From contig JAKSDK010000801.1 of the NCBI GenBank assembly GCA_022360095.1, positions 124,001 through 188,000 on the forward strand: a stretch of DNA of 64,000 nt, given 5' to 3'. The notes under the pieces were generated by a model. It was not told where the DNA came from. It ran no database searches and saw only the letters and a list, made by a program, of their open reading frames with translations. Shown piece by piece: positions 47,101 to 55,299 of the stretch (position 1 is its first letter; every line of letters begins with the position of its first letter). A program made the position numbers and the translations under genes. The stretch is from Phycisphaerales bacterium (GTDB lineage: Bacteria > Planctomycetota > Phycisphaerae > UBA1845 > UTPLA1).

Positions 47101-49096
47101 TCCCTCGATCGGACACCACTTCGTAATCGGTCGTCAGCCATGCCCGAGGCAGCGCATCTGTGTTTTCATAGAGCCATTCCCGCTTTCTTTCGTCATACAG
47201 GATGGCTTTAAGATGATCCGCTTCCAGCTGTGATTGGGAAATGACATATTTCACGTTGTAATAGTGAACAAACGGCGAAAGCGGATCCGCAAAGGCGTAA
47301 CGAGCCGTGTTAAACATTTGGCCGAAGTGTTTGGCGTCCCCCCGATTCGCATGCCATGTCACTTCGGCAAATCGCGGCAGTTTACAGAGACTGAAACCAC
47401 TGGGCGTATGATAGCGCCCCGTGTACATCTCAATCCCCAGCGGAAAACTCCCGCCACGCACCAAAGGCACGCGCTCGTTCATTTTTCTGTCGAGCCGTTT
47501 CTTAGGAAAAGTGGCAACTCGAAAATGTTCCTTCCGGCTGTCGATGTACTCGCGAATCTGTGTTTTGCGCGCAAACGTCTCACGAAACGGAAGATAATCA
47601 ACGCCATGGTCGAGTTGAAAGCAAATCGCGTTTGCCGTCACGATTGCCACGACCAACAAACTCCGCGTGACCATCAGCCTCACGAGCAGCAAAAGAGGAA
47701 TCGCGATGAAAGCAGCCGCGCCTGCATACATGCTAAGCCGCGCCAAAGGCTCTTCAGGCGACTCGATCAGGAACAGGCGCTCCCAGGCGCGTGACTTCTT
47801 AAATGCGTCCAGATCCTCCCATTTTTCATAATATCCATCGACGAGGACGTGGCTCACGGACTGCAGGAGCAAAACGACCACAACAAGGATGATCCCGCGT
47901 ACGGCAATCCGGCGCAAATTCTGCCATTTCCGTCTTCCCGCTTCGATCAGAAAACCGACTCCCAGACCTGAGAGGATCGCGAACGCAAGCATGAACAGAC
48001 AAGCCACGCGCTCACTCTTGCGAAACAAAGCGAAACCGGGCAAGTAGTAATACGACGCAACACCCAGAATCGAATCACGACCCGGTGAAACGAGATAGGC
48101 AAGCACGGCGAAACCCAGCAGGAAAAGTACCAGGCGATTGATTCTCAAAAGTGATAACGCCACCATGACCATTGTGGCCGAACCGACATAAACAATTGTA
48201 AATGGTCCGCCGTAACACACCATAGACTTGTAGAGTTTCTCAAACGGCAGTCCGAGATTTCCAAGCTGACTGAGATAGAAGACCGATTCGCCGAATACCC
48301 GTCGAGGTGTCGGAGCGCCTAACGAGGTGCTGGCCAGCCGCGGCAACCAATCCGCTGCACTTAACAACAAGCCGACAAGCACGGCGCACACCAACATCGC
48401 CAGCCCGCGAAACTTTTCCCTCGACCGTGAGAAGATGCAAAACAACGCCCACGGCACAAGCCAGAGTCCGCCGAGATAAACGAGCTGATAATGTGATGAG
48501 CAGACAAAACACGCGAGTGCGAGTCCGGTCCATAACGACCAGCCTACTCGGGGCCTTTCACACACGCGCAGCACGCAATAGCTGATGACCGGCAAGTAAC
48601 TCATGCCCGCGATGTGATCGCTGTAGCCGTTTTCAAGCGCATAGGCAAAAACGCCTGAGCCGACATAAACAACGGCTGAAACGAACGCCCCCGCCGGCGG
48701 CGCGCCAAGCCTGCCGACGAATGCAAACATGCCGACGGCAGCCATCATGATCATAAACACGTTGTGGAGGGCGATGAAGGTCTGGTGATCAACCAGATAG
48801 GCCAGGAACATCCCCGGCGAAAATGGATGATGATGTTCCGCCTGCCATGGCATGCCGGCAGCGACATAAGGATTCCATGACGGCACTTCGAATCGAAGCA
48901 AACGTTCAAAGCCGTGAACGTAGTAAGCAAAATGTTGCTGTAAATCGTCCCCGCGAACACGGGGGCTATAGAACGCGAGGTAACAACCGCCAAGAAGGAC
49001 TGTCAGAAATAGAAACTTCTGAAAAGCGGGGCCGGACATGAATTCGTAGGCGGAATAACGCAGGCCCTGTGGTCGAAAGGTGATTCGTGAATCCAT
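44153..49096 (-). CDS. Fused double YfhO-like membrane protein
   Basis: This 1647-residue protein consists of two YfhO-like units in tandem. Unit 1 (about 1-850) has the outer loop with DDLQQHFAYY (near 50) and a C-terminal soluble domain with NYCDGWQATLDREPV (near 755). Unit 2 (about 860-1647) repeats these as LNDFYYHMSVY (near 890) and AYLPGWRAEVDGESV (near 1570). Each has about ten helices and both share HPFSP and PxWN. YfhO transfers sugar from a lipid carrier onto teichoic acid in Bacillus and Listeria. YfhO proteins are normally one unit of about 850 residues. Confidence 0.85.
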   Translation of the reverse strand: MDSRITFRPQGLRYSAYEFMSGPAFQKFLFLTVLLGGCYLAFYSPRVRGDDLQQHFAYYVHGFERLLRFEVPSWNPYVAAGMPWQAEHHHPFSPGMFLAYLVDHQTFIALHNVFMIMMAAVGMFAFVGRLGAPPAGAFVSAVVYVGSGVFAYALENGYSDHIAGMSYLPVISYCVLRVCERPRVGWSLWTGLALACFVCSSHYQLVYLGGLWLVPWALFCIFSRSREKFRGLAMLVCAVLVGLLLSAADWLPRLASTSLGAPTPRRVFGESVFYLSQLGNLGLPFEKLYKSMVCYGGPFTIVYVGSATMVMVALSLLRINRLVLFLLGFAVLAYLVSPGRDSILGVASYYYLPGFALFRKSERVACLFMLAFAILSGLGVGFLIEAGRRKWQNLRRIAVRGIILVVVVLLLQSVSHVLVDGYYEKWEDLDAFKKSRAWERLFLIESPEEPLARLSMYAGAAAFIAIPLLLLVRLMVTRSLLVVAIVTANAICFQLDHGVDYLPFRETFARKTQIREYIDSRKEHFRVATFPKKRLDRKMNERVPLVRGGSFPLGIEMYTGRYHTPSGFSLCKLPRFAEVTWHANRGDAKHFGQMFNTARYAFADPLSPFVHYYNVKYVISQSQLEADHLKAILYDERKREWLYENTDALPRAWLTTDYEVVSDRGKMLDRMGSEKLDPRKTVLLEQAPDLSPWDLPDDSVPKKEVSPEEAGEQSGMPSDFVGPSVKFLDYGEDRLRIAIKSPHRGFLVLSENYCDGWQATLDREPVQIYPAFVSLRAIPVPAGESIVAMSYRAPLLGLAVWTSAVSLIVVAVVGVYLFFARRAWRPTVAALRETLFTEDMSTGPLSNEACTLGLVAPSGKYGFVDYLFIVVLLGAGLIAHDWLYRSYPALNDFYYHMSVYKFTFDTILAGHVPHWNSFASCGIPNLAVPINHPFSPTLLICYVLDRDNYIHLHSMLWLAVACVSTYVLGRRFSRNRFGGLMAGCIYLLSGPMQFYTEGGNSHDFFVGICMLPLLLVVLERLFEKPSAVGIALGSLFVALMLTTAHLQASYYNLCVLAFWTVARMIGARPWRKEGFVEAARSGVMALFVLLLGIGISAMDWAPKYLYGDHAVPLIRSGGALGRYVRYMSLHPSVLNLLNELFVGVNRDWTVFYLGPIPLILAAAAFGAKSISWRLVFCLTLGVIVLLCLPGVYSPLFAWFYETVPGFSLFRKPTKMMYVVVLAFGLTGAMAMNPVLSFGREMFRRGRFVAALLVLCCLVLVAIPVGALGTAERARGVECPPLFELAGRIEPDMLLAATSIVAALVTTLLILFRRIRNPIRVAVLFAAVIVPAALVDSSAPKTVQSVRPSEAFAPASSVAQIIAGSQEDGRVAIAGFRANRPNWRYAPKAVPRGAENFFPYRSINDFSNYKTANFARMINVANGYKPEFRWGRHSSPAPIKLHDFKTALPDYLGIRYVVTNAEDVKEIAPGYEMVDDLPDGTKLLKNLNALPRFYLVSDPAVEPDLSVGLSELSKARSPGAARTFVTGSERAGTFEERPIVSDALEIRYERSGHIKLGVNSPEGGLVVIQEAYLPGWRAEVDGESVSIEMTNGLWCGIRIPAGSHEIDLKFVTEKFGWMTAASVAGLAVCLVLSIFSLRRRRKESVAIA

Positions 49097-49224
49097 CGAT
49101 CAACACTATAACTTTGCGCGATCGCTCTTCAACTCAGTCTTACGCGCCGTTTCAATAAACACCACCAGCATCCTGAACTCCTAATGAAGGGGCGAGGAAG
49201 CTGCAAGACGTGGATTGCCCGGCA

Positions 49225-50133
49225 TCATCTTTGTCGGGGCTCCGAATTCGACTTGGATTGAGTGTGTATGGCGGCGAAGGTCTGCTCAGCATGAGAAGGG
49301 TTGGAAACACCGACCACGACCGAATCCATTTTGGCCAAACCAAACAGGTATTTGTACGCCTCATCGGGCTTCAGATACCCCGACGCGAGCGTGCCCATTG
49401 CCATGATCTGCAAATCCTCTTCAACCAGACAGCGTTCGCAGGCTTCCTGCGAAGGGTTCATGTTGAAACCGACCTGATTGAAGTGACTGAGAATTAACGG
49501 CCGTTCGATACCATAATCCTTGAGCCTGCGGACCATCAACGGCAGGTTCTTCGTCGCGAAGGCTGGTTCGGCCTCGTACTTATCACGAATCTCCTCGACG
49601 TAAAACTCAAATATGCTCCGCATGTCCAGCGAAAGGGCCAGGTCGCTGAGCACGTCGTGCAAAAACACGGCCCGCATCCGAAGCCCGCGAAAAGGCATCA
49701 ACTCCATTTGAATAAGCGTCTTCAGTATTTGGAACACATCCTTGCGAAGCATGGCCATTCCGCCACGGGCGAACAACCCCAGCGTCTGCCCGATTCCGGC
49801 GCCCTTGACTTGATCCATGATCACGTTGACCACGCCTTTTTCGTTGGACTGGCGCACATACTTGGCAATGTACGGCAAGAGCGGATAAAGATTGAGCTGA
49901 TCGAGCATCCGGCCGTCGGCGCGGACGGCTTCAGCCACCATCGCCGCCCGAGGATGGGTCGACATCATCATGCCGCGCACGCCGCGTTCCATGGAGAACC
50001 GGATCATATCCAGTATGGGACCGGCTTGCTCAAACTTCGCCGCGGTACGCTCGCCCTGCTCCTGCGAAAGATGATTCACACCAAAGAATGAGTTGTGACC
50101 TAGAACAATATTGTCGATGTTCTCAAGTGCCAT
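49225..50133 (-). CDS. Aldo/keto-reductase-like TIM-barrel protein
   Basis: This 302-residue protein has a beta/alpha barrel layout: LGHNSFFGVNHLS at the start, AVFLHDVLSDLALS and RPLILSHFNQVGFNMNP in the middle and VVVGVSNPSHAEQTF at the end, as in aldo/keto reductases. The Tyr and Lys of the classical catalytic tetrad are not obvious, so activity may differ. It is six bases from a Gfo/Idh/MocA gene, the usual set for sugar modification. Confidence 0.6.
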   Translation of the reverse strand: MALENIDNIVLGHNSFFGVNHLSQEQGERTAAKFEQAGPILDMIRFSMERGVRGMMMSTHPRAAMVAEAVRADGRMLDQLNLYPLLPYIAKYVRQSNEKGVVNVIMDQVKGAGIGQTLGLFARGGMAMLRKDVFQILKTLIQMELMPFRGLRMRAVFLHDVLSDLALSLDMRSIFEFYVEEIRDKYEAEPAFATKNLPLMVRRLKDYGIERPLILSHFNQVGFNMNPSQEACERCLVEEDLQIMAMGTLASGYLKPDEAYKYLFGLAKMDSVVVGVSNPSHAEQTFAAIHTQSKSNSEPRQR

Positions 50134-50139
50134 CCACCA

Positions 50140-51186
50140 CTACCTCGATATCACGACCTCGCGGCCACCCGAATCGGAGGATTCATAAATGGCATCGATG
50201 GCCTGCTCCACGTGATAAGCGCTTGTCACGTTGCATTCCGAAGGCTGTTTCGCGGCGACTGATTTCAAAAAATCAGCATCGTGCAACGTATATTGCGGTC
50301 CGCCGACGTCCACCTCGACCGGTCGATACAACTCCGGCTTTCGCCATCTCGACCAACCGGCGAGGTATTCACCCCTCGGCTCATCCAAAAACATCTTGAC
50401 TTCGTCGTCCGTCACGGTAAGGGTTCCGCACTCGCCCTGCACATCAACCGACATGCTCGGAACGCGATAATGCCGAATGCTCCAGGACGTATCCATAAAA
50501 CCGGTCAAGCCCGACTCGAACTTGAAATAGGCATGGGTAAAATCATCGACCGTTCCCGAATAGACCGATTTGACGTGTCCGCTCACGCTGGCGATCCGTC
50601 CGAAGTACCAGTGCAGCGCGTCGAGAAGATGCGAGTTTTGCGTCCGTAACACGCCGCCGCCGGACTTGGACCTGTCATAGCGCCAACCCTTGCCCTTTTT
50701 GAACAACTGCGCCACGTACATCGACGCGCGCAGATGTTGGAGCTTCCCCAATGCGCCGGAGGCGACGATTTCCTTGCCTTTGCGGAATGTATCGATTTGC
50801 CGGCCCATGTAGCCGACCATATTGACGACCGGTTTCTCGCCAAGGGCGTCGACCAGAGGCCTGGCCGATTGCGCGCTGATCCCCAACGGCTTTTCGACAA
50901 AGAAAGGCAAACCCCGGGCCACACACTCCATCGCCATCGGCACGTGAAGGTGTGTCGGCGAAGCAATGAACACCGCATCCAACGATTCGGCGTTCAGCAT
51001 CTTCTCGTAGTCCTGATACGTCGCCAGGTCGGGCTTGTTTTCCTTGAAGCCATTGAGCAAGACGTCAGACGTGTCCGCTGCCGCGACCAGTTCAGCCGAC
51101 GCCAGACCGTTCGCTATGCCCGCGTGGAGCAGTCCCAACTTCCCGAAACCGATCACGCCCACTCGCAACGGCGTCTGTGGATTCAT
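50140..51186 (-). CDS. Gfo/Idh/MocA family sugar oxidoreductase
   Basis: This 348-residue protein has the N-terminal Rossmann motif GVIGFGKLGLLHAG, the AVFIASPTHLHVPM segment and the EKPLGISA lysine motif of Gfo/Idh/MocA dehydrogenases (Lys in EKP). It oxidises or reduces a sugar or sugar nucleotide with NAD(P). I chose the ATG at 51186, which has GGAGGG before it; it overlaps the upstream GT2 gene by 95 bases in another frame. Confidence 0.9.
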   Translation of the reverse strand: MNPQTPLRVGVIGFGKLGLLHAGIANGLASAELVAAADTSDVLLNGFKENKPDLATYQDYEKMLNAESLDAVFIASPTHLHVPMAMECVARGLPFFVEKPLGISAQSARPLVDALGEKPVVNMVGYMGRQIDTFRKGKEIVASGALGKLQHLRASMYVAQLFKKGKGWRYDRSKSGGGVLRTQNSHLLDALHWYFGRIASVSGHVKSVYSGTVDDFTHAYFKFESGLTGFMDTSWSIRHYRVPSMSVDVQGECGTLTVTDDEVKMFLDEPRGEYLAGWSRWRKPELYRPVEVDVGGPQYTLHDADFLKSVAAKQPSECNVTSAYHVEQAIDAIYESSDSGGREVVISR

Positions 51187-52162
51187 TTGAGTCTCGTCCC
51201 TCCGCACCGGCGCCTCCGCGTTCGCTTCCCGCGGTTCGAATGTTCGCCCGGTCCACCTGATACTTGACCTGCTTCAACAATTGCAGGACCAATCCGAAGA
51301 AAAAGCACTGGAAGCCCAGGGAGATCAGCAACGCGATAAAGACAAACGCCGGCAACCGGTTAAATGTTTCTTTGATGTTAAAACCGGCCTGCGCGAGGAC
51401 CACGAAAAAATAGAGCATTGCAAAAAACGCCAGCACAATTCCGGCGGAATACAAAAGCCGAATATGCTGACCCGACCGCATCATCAGAATCGGCAACGTA
51501 TAGAACACGTATTTCGGAATGCTGCCGACGACACGCGACTTGCCTGCCCGCCGCTTCCGCCAGACACTGGGCAACTCGACAATACGAAAACCTTTTTCCG
51601 CCGCGTCGATGATCGTCTCCTGCACGTAGGTGTGCGTGCCGAGCATCTCCAACTCCGCCGCGACCTCGGGACGCATCGCCCGAATGCCCCCGTGTGAGTC
51701 CGTAATCTCCAGGTTCGTGAATCCGCGCAGGATTCGCGACAGCACGATCGTGCCGAAGCGATTGATGAACTTGTAGTGATAGTCAATCAGATCCGGGCGT
51801 TTGAAACGAGAGCCCAGCACCATGTCGGCCTCGTCGTCAATCAACGGCTGTAGAAACCTGGGGATCTCCTCGGCGTCGGCCTGACCGTCTCCGTCGAGTG
51901 ACATGATGAAGTCCGGCCCGTATTTCACCGCGGCCTTCAGCCCGGCATACATGGCCGAACCGAGCCCCTGTCCTCCACCGATAAGCACCTCGGCACCCTC
52001 TTCTTCGGCCAGGCGACGGGTCTCATCGGTCGAATCGTCCACCACCAAAATGACAGGCGGAGCATACAGCTCGGGATCGAAGGCCCGGCGTATTTCCTGA
52101 ATGACATCTCGAATGACCGGCCCTTCATTTTTCGTGGGGACGACCACGCAAACCTTCCACAT
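51092..52162 (-). CDS. GT2 glycosyltransferase with two membrane helices
   Basis: This 356-residue protein has the dolichol-phosphate-mannose-synthase fold: VVVPTKNEGPVIRDV, VDDSTDETRRLA, SLDGDGQADAEEIP (DxD-type metal site) and GSRFKRPDLID, with two C-terminal helices (about 238-260 and 275-300) like GtrB/ArnC. It likely makes a polyprenyl-phosphate sugar. The 95-base overlap with the next gene encodes a hydrophilic Arg/Gly/Glu-rich tail without homologous look. Confidence 0.87.
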   Translation of the reverse strand: MWKVCVVVPTKNEGPVIRDVIQEIRRAFDPELYAPPVILVVDDSTDETRRLAEEEGAEVLIGGGQGLGSAMYAGLKAAVKYGPDFIMSLDGDGQADAEEIPRFLQPLIDDEADMVLGSRFKRPDLIDYHYKFINRFGTIVLSRILRGFTNLEITDSHGGIRAMRPEVAAELEMLGTHTYVQETIIDAAEKGFRIVELPSVWRKRRAGKSRVVGSIPKYVFYTLPILMMRSGQHIRLLYSAGIVLAFFAMLYFFVVLAQAGFNIKETFNRLPAFVFIALLISLGFQCFFFGLVLQLLKQVKYQVDRANIRTAGSERGGAGAEGRDSNESTDAVASGRDRFREVGTAPRGHSERSGVG

Positions 52163-52310
52163 AGCGACTCCTCGATGCGCGAACTGCGGCTAACCATCGC
52201 GCGAGGATATGTTTAACCGCGTTTTTGACTCTAGCCCCCGCCTGTGGAGCTGTCAAGATTGGACCACCCCGGAATCACCCCGAATCGCCGCAATCGCGGG
52301 AAGATGTGAA

Positions 52311-53651
52311 TCACCAATAGAGACCGACATAACGCGCCGGTATTTGCTCGGCATTGGGCAATCGGACCAGGTCGAACACAATCTGATCCGGGCGCGTTTG
52401 TAAAACGGCTCGTTGAAACAGCTCGGTGTTGTGAGACACGACAATCGCCTGCGACGCCCGAATCACAGGCTCCGGCGATTCCTTGAGCAGATTACCCAAA
52501 TGCGGGATCTCGCTCATGATGTATCGCAGATTGCTGCCGACCAGGGCCGAAATCACCAGGTTGGGATCGTGGATGCGGACCTCGGCGCCCTTGCCCAGGA
52601 GCGCCTCGGCGACGGAGACAATCGGACTCTCTCGCAGGTCGTCGGTGCCGGGTTTGAAGCTCAAGCCCAAGAAGCCGACGCCGTCATGACGATACGGCTT
52701 GAGTTCTTCGACAAGCGTCTCGATCTGCAGCTTGTTACTTGGCAGCAGACCGGAAAGAAACGGGAATTCCAAGTCCAGATTTCGCCCGCGGTACAACAAC
52801 GCCCGGAGATCCTTCGGCAAGCAGGAACCGCCGAATGCGAAGCCGGGCCGAAGGTAAGCCGGGGAGATATTAAGCTTCCGATCCTCACAAAAAATCTGCA
52901 TGACTTCATGGCTGTCGATGCCCAACTTCTTGCAGAACCGACCGATCTCATTGCCGAATGTGATCTTGACTGCGTGAAACGCGTTGTCCGCATACTTGAC
53001 GACCGACGCAACGCCGATGTCCGTCACGAACAACGGGGCATCAATCTTCTCGTACAAACGTGAAACGAATTGCCCGGACTTCTCATCATTCGCGCCAATG
53101 ACCGTTTTGGGGGGATGAAAGAAATCCTGAATGGCCGTGCCCTCTCGCAAAAACTCCGGATTCTGCACCACGCCGAAATCGACGCCGACGCGCTTGCCCG
53201 AGGCGTTTTCCAGGATCGGAATCAAACGCTCCTCCACTGTTCCGGGCAAGACGGTGCTCCGGATGACAACGACGTGATAGCCTTCGTTCTTCGACAACTT
53301 CTGCCCCAAGGCCTCGCCAATCTGCCCACACACACGCTCAACATAGTCCATGTTCAGGCTGCCGTTGGCGGCGCTCGGCGTCCCTACGCACACCAACGAG
53401 ATATCACTCCCAAGCACGGCGGCGAGTGCGTCCGTCGTCGCCTGGATCCGACCCGCACGGTGCTGCTCCGCCACGAGCTCGGTCAGCCCGTGCTCGAGAA
53501 CCGGAGCGTCCCCCCGGTTCAAACGCTCGCTTTTGTTGGCATCGATATCGACACCGATGATCTCAAAGCCGAGCTTGGCAAAGCAAGCTGCAGACACAGC
53601 CCCGACATAGCCCAAGCCGAGAATACTGATTCGCGTTGGTTCGTCAGCCAT
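52311..53651 (-). CDS. GDP-mannose 6-dehydrogenase-like enzyme (AlgD family)
   Basis: This 446-residue protein resembles AlgD across its length: LGLGYVGAVSAACFAK (10-25), VVIRSTVLPGTVEE (128-141), NPEFLREGTA (164-173), and the AlgD-like active-site AYLRPGFAFGGSCLPKDLRAL with Cys277, plus GLSFKPGTDDLRESPI. AlgD makes GDP-mannuronate, the alginate precursor. UDP-glucose dehydrogenases of this superfamily have a similar plan; the AlgD-type blocks favour the GDP-mannose substrate. It is the first gene of the cluster. Confidence 0.88.
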   Translation of the reverse strand: MADEPTRISILGLGYVGAVSAACFAKLGFEIIGVDIDANKSERLNRGDAPVLEHGLTELVAEQHRAGRIQATTDALAAVLGSDISLVCVGTPSAANGSLNMDYVERVCGQIGEALGQKLSKNEGYHVVVIRSTVLPGTVEERLIPILENASGKRVGVDFGVVQNPEFLREGTAIQDFFHPPKTVIGANDEKSGQFVSRLYEKIDAPLFVTDIGVASVVKYADNAFHAVKITFGNEIGRFCKKLGIDSHEVMQIFCEDRKLNISPAYLRPGFAFGGSCLPKDLRALLYRGRNLDLEFPFLSGLLPSNKLQIETLVEELKPYRHDGVGFLGLSFKPGTDDLRESPIVSVAEALLGKGAEVRIHDPNLVISALVGSNLRYIMSEIPHLGNLLKESPEPVIRASQAIVVSHNTELFQRAVLQTRPDQIVFDLVRLPNAEQIPARYVGLYW

Positions 53652-54202
53652 GAAAACGTCACCTTTACGAGGAACGCCGTATTCGACGGCGGGTCATTTC
53701 GAAGAGGGAAGTGCCAGATTCGGTTGTGCTATGCCAGTTTAGACGGCAGAACCACCGGAGACAAGCGGGGATGGCTGACCGCCTATCCCATGAAAAACGG
53801 TCCTTTCCACCAAAGTGGATCAGGGATCATGGTGCGGCACACCTCCTCAAATGCCAAAGCCCCGGGCAAATATGCCCGGGGCTTTTCTTCGTATTCCGGC
53901 GCAGGAACACGGGCATGCACGAGGCATGTCACAACATGCCCCATGCGCAACACGATACCGTATGAATCAATCACGGAGCATGGTCGGGCGCCGAAACCAT
54001 GAATGTCTTAATCGACCCAAGGAATCGACATGGCAACATGAAAACGCTCCTTTCGCGCACTCGCTAAAAACCAGATGAGAGCAAGCTGCTGCGTGCCCCG
54101 GTTGTAGCATTCATGCTTGTCGAAAGGAGTACACTGAAATGGAGCGGATCTCACACGAACAAGGGATCTTTTTCGGCCTCCACCGGCCGATGATCCTGAG
54201 AC
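53652..54202. other. Intergenic region upstream of the glycan cluster
   Basis: About 550 bases without a credible gene. It holds the terminator-like hairpin at 53857-53887, an inverted repeat GGGCATG/CATGCCC (about 53910-53945) and an unusual density of CATG tetramers between 53910 and 54040. The promoter of the cluster must lie here but I cannot place it. Confidence 0.4.
53857..53887. terminator. Intrinsic terminator, probably bidirectional
   Basis: A perfect stem GCCCCGGGCA/TGCCCGGGGC with an AATA loop is flanked by AAA and TTTT. It could end minus-strand transcripts coming from the CPBP gene at 54203, or plus-strand ones. It shares its outer sequence (AAAGCCCCGG/CCGGGGCTTTT) with the hairpin at 55135. 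Confidence 0.75.
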
Positions 54203-54979
54203 TTACCAGAATTGCCAATCGCCTTCTCTGACAACATAGATGTAGAGCGCTAGATTCGTGATCGCGTGTGTCAGAATGAGACAAAACAAACTCTTCTTCC
54301 AGTAAAACAGCGCGTTGAACAGCATCCAACACAGAATGCTCACGCCCCAGTTGGCCGGATGCTGTGCGACCGACAACAGGGACGAGCCGAGGAACGAAAA
54401 CCAGGTGAACGTACCCAACGGCACGTCTTCCGAACGATTCCAGTTTACAAAGGCTCGCAGAATGAAGCCTCGCCAAAACAGCTCCTCGACAACCGGCACG
54501 ACCGTCACGGCACGCGAGATCTTCAAGACGACATGCGACCAAAACGCCGGTGCGGTCGAAAACCGGGACGCAACGCTTTCAAACTCGTGCGGCTCAAGCT
54601 TGAGAAAAGGCGGCCTCATTCCAACCGAGAGGACGTCGCCGAGGTTCTGGTTTCCGAATTCGATGCCCGCGAGCCGATGTTGACCAGCCACCCACATCCA
54701 CGCCGCAAACAAACCCGCAACCAGCGCAATCAGGAAGTGCGGCTTCCCCAACGACGGCCAGTGATGCCGCAGAAGCCACGTGGCCCATGCCGCGGCAATC
54801 ACGTGCATCGCGATGCCGAGTTGATTATAAGGCGTATGATCCGGGAGAAAATCCGTGAGCAGCATCAGCAGCAGATACGCCATGTAGGGGAGAACCAATG
54901 GCGCGCGAGGTTCCGCTTTGACGAGGCCCGTCACCCATAACGGTTCCCGGATGGTGTCGCTTTGTGATGGTTGTTCCAT
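54203..54979 (-). CDS. CPBP/CAAX-type intramembrane protease
   Basis: This 258-residue protein has six to eight membrane helices and the CPBP motifs: EELFWR (Glu165, Glu166, Arg170), a conserved His207 in SVAQHP and HAITN (His238, Asn242). The layout resembles the CAAX-prenyl-protease-related proteins found with exosortase systems, but no exosortase is in the window. Substrate unknown. Confidence 0.85.
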   Translation of the reverse strand: MEQPSQSDTIREPLWVTGLVKAEPRAPLVLPYMAYLLLMLLTDFLPDHTPYNQLGIAMHVIAAAWATWLLRHHWPSLGKPHFLIALVAGLFAAWMWVAGQHRLAGIEFGNQNLGDVLSVGMRPPFLKLEPHEFESVASRFSTAPAFWSHVVLKISRAVTVVPVVEELFWRGFILRAFVNWNRSEDVPLGTFTWFSFLGSSLLSVAQHPANWGVSILCWMLFNALFYWKKSLFCLILTHAITNLALYIYVVREGDWQFW

Positions 54980-55134
54980 AGGTCCTCGGGAGTTATCTCA
55001 CCGGAAGACGGGAATTGTGCGAAACAACCGACACAATCGCAAGCCGTCGGAAACGAGCTTCTCTCATTACAGGCTTGGGCCATCTCTGTGGCGCGAGGCT
55101 TCTCAACGTTTCGGCGTCGAAAAACCGCGTGATC

Positions 55135-55168
55135 AAAGCCCCGGTCAGCCATGCCTGACCGGGGCTTT
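55135..55168. terminator. Intrinsic terminator, probably bidirectional
   Basis: A perfect stem AAAGCCCCGGTCAG/CTGACCGGGGCTTT with a CCATGC loop and a T-run on the plus strand. It lies about 130 bases downstream of the Arg-rich gene on the minus strand. Confidence 0.75.
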
Positions 55169-55189
55169 TCCGTGGCACGCTCAAGTGCA

Positions 55190-55262
55190 GTAGGGCGGGT
55201 TCCACCCGCCGCGAAACGCGAAGTGTGTGCGCCCATATCGCGGCGGACGAAGCCCGCCCTAC
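55190..55262. repeat. Imperfect 25-base inverted repeat, possible dispersed REP-like element
   Basis: The left arm is 55190-55214 and the right arm 55238-55262; 21 of 25 bases pair, around a 23-base spacer. Arms begin GTAGGGCGGG and end CCCGCCCTAC. A related half-copy lies at 9038-9058. Compensating G-T style differences between arms suggest RNA or cruciform structure rather than chance. Confidence 0.7.
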
Positions 55263-55299
55263 AGCTTTCTAGAGAGGAGTCTGCTCTATGTCGGCTGGA

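Larger units (their letters stand above)
54980..55299. other. Intergenic region with a terminator and an inverted repeat
   Basis: No gene is seen. It carries the hairpin at 55135-55168 and the long inverted repeat at 55190-55262, both between the Arg-rich secreted protein and the CPBP gene. Confidence 0.45.

Noticed and set aside
53070..54002. Plus-strand frame of 310 residues
   Set aside because: Starts inside the AlgD-like gene antisense and runs through an intergenic terminator.
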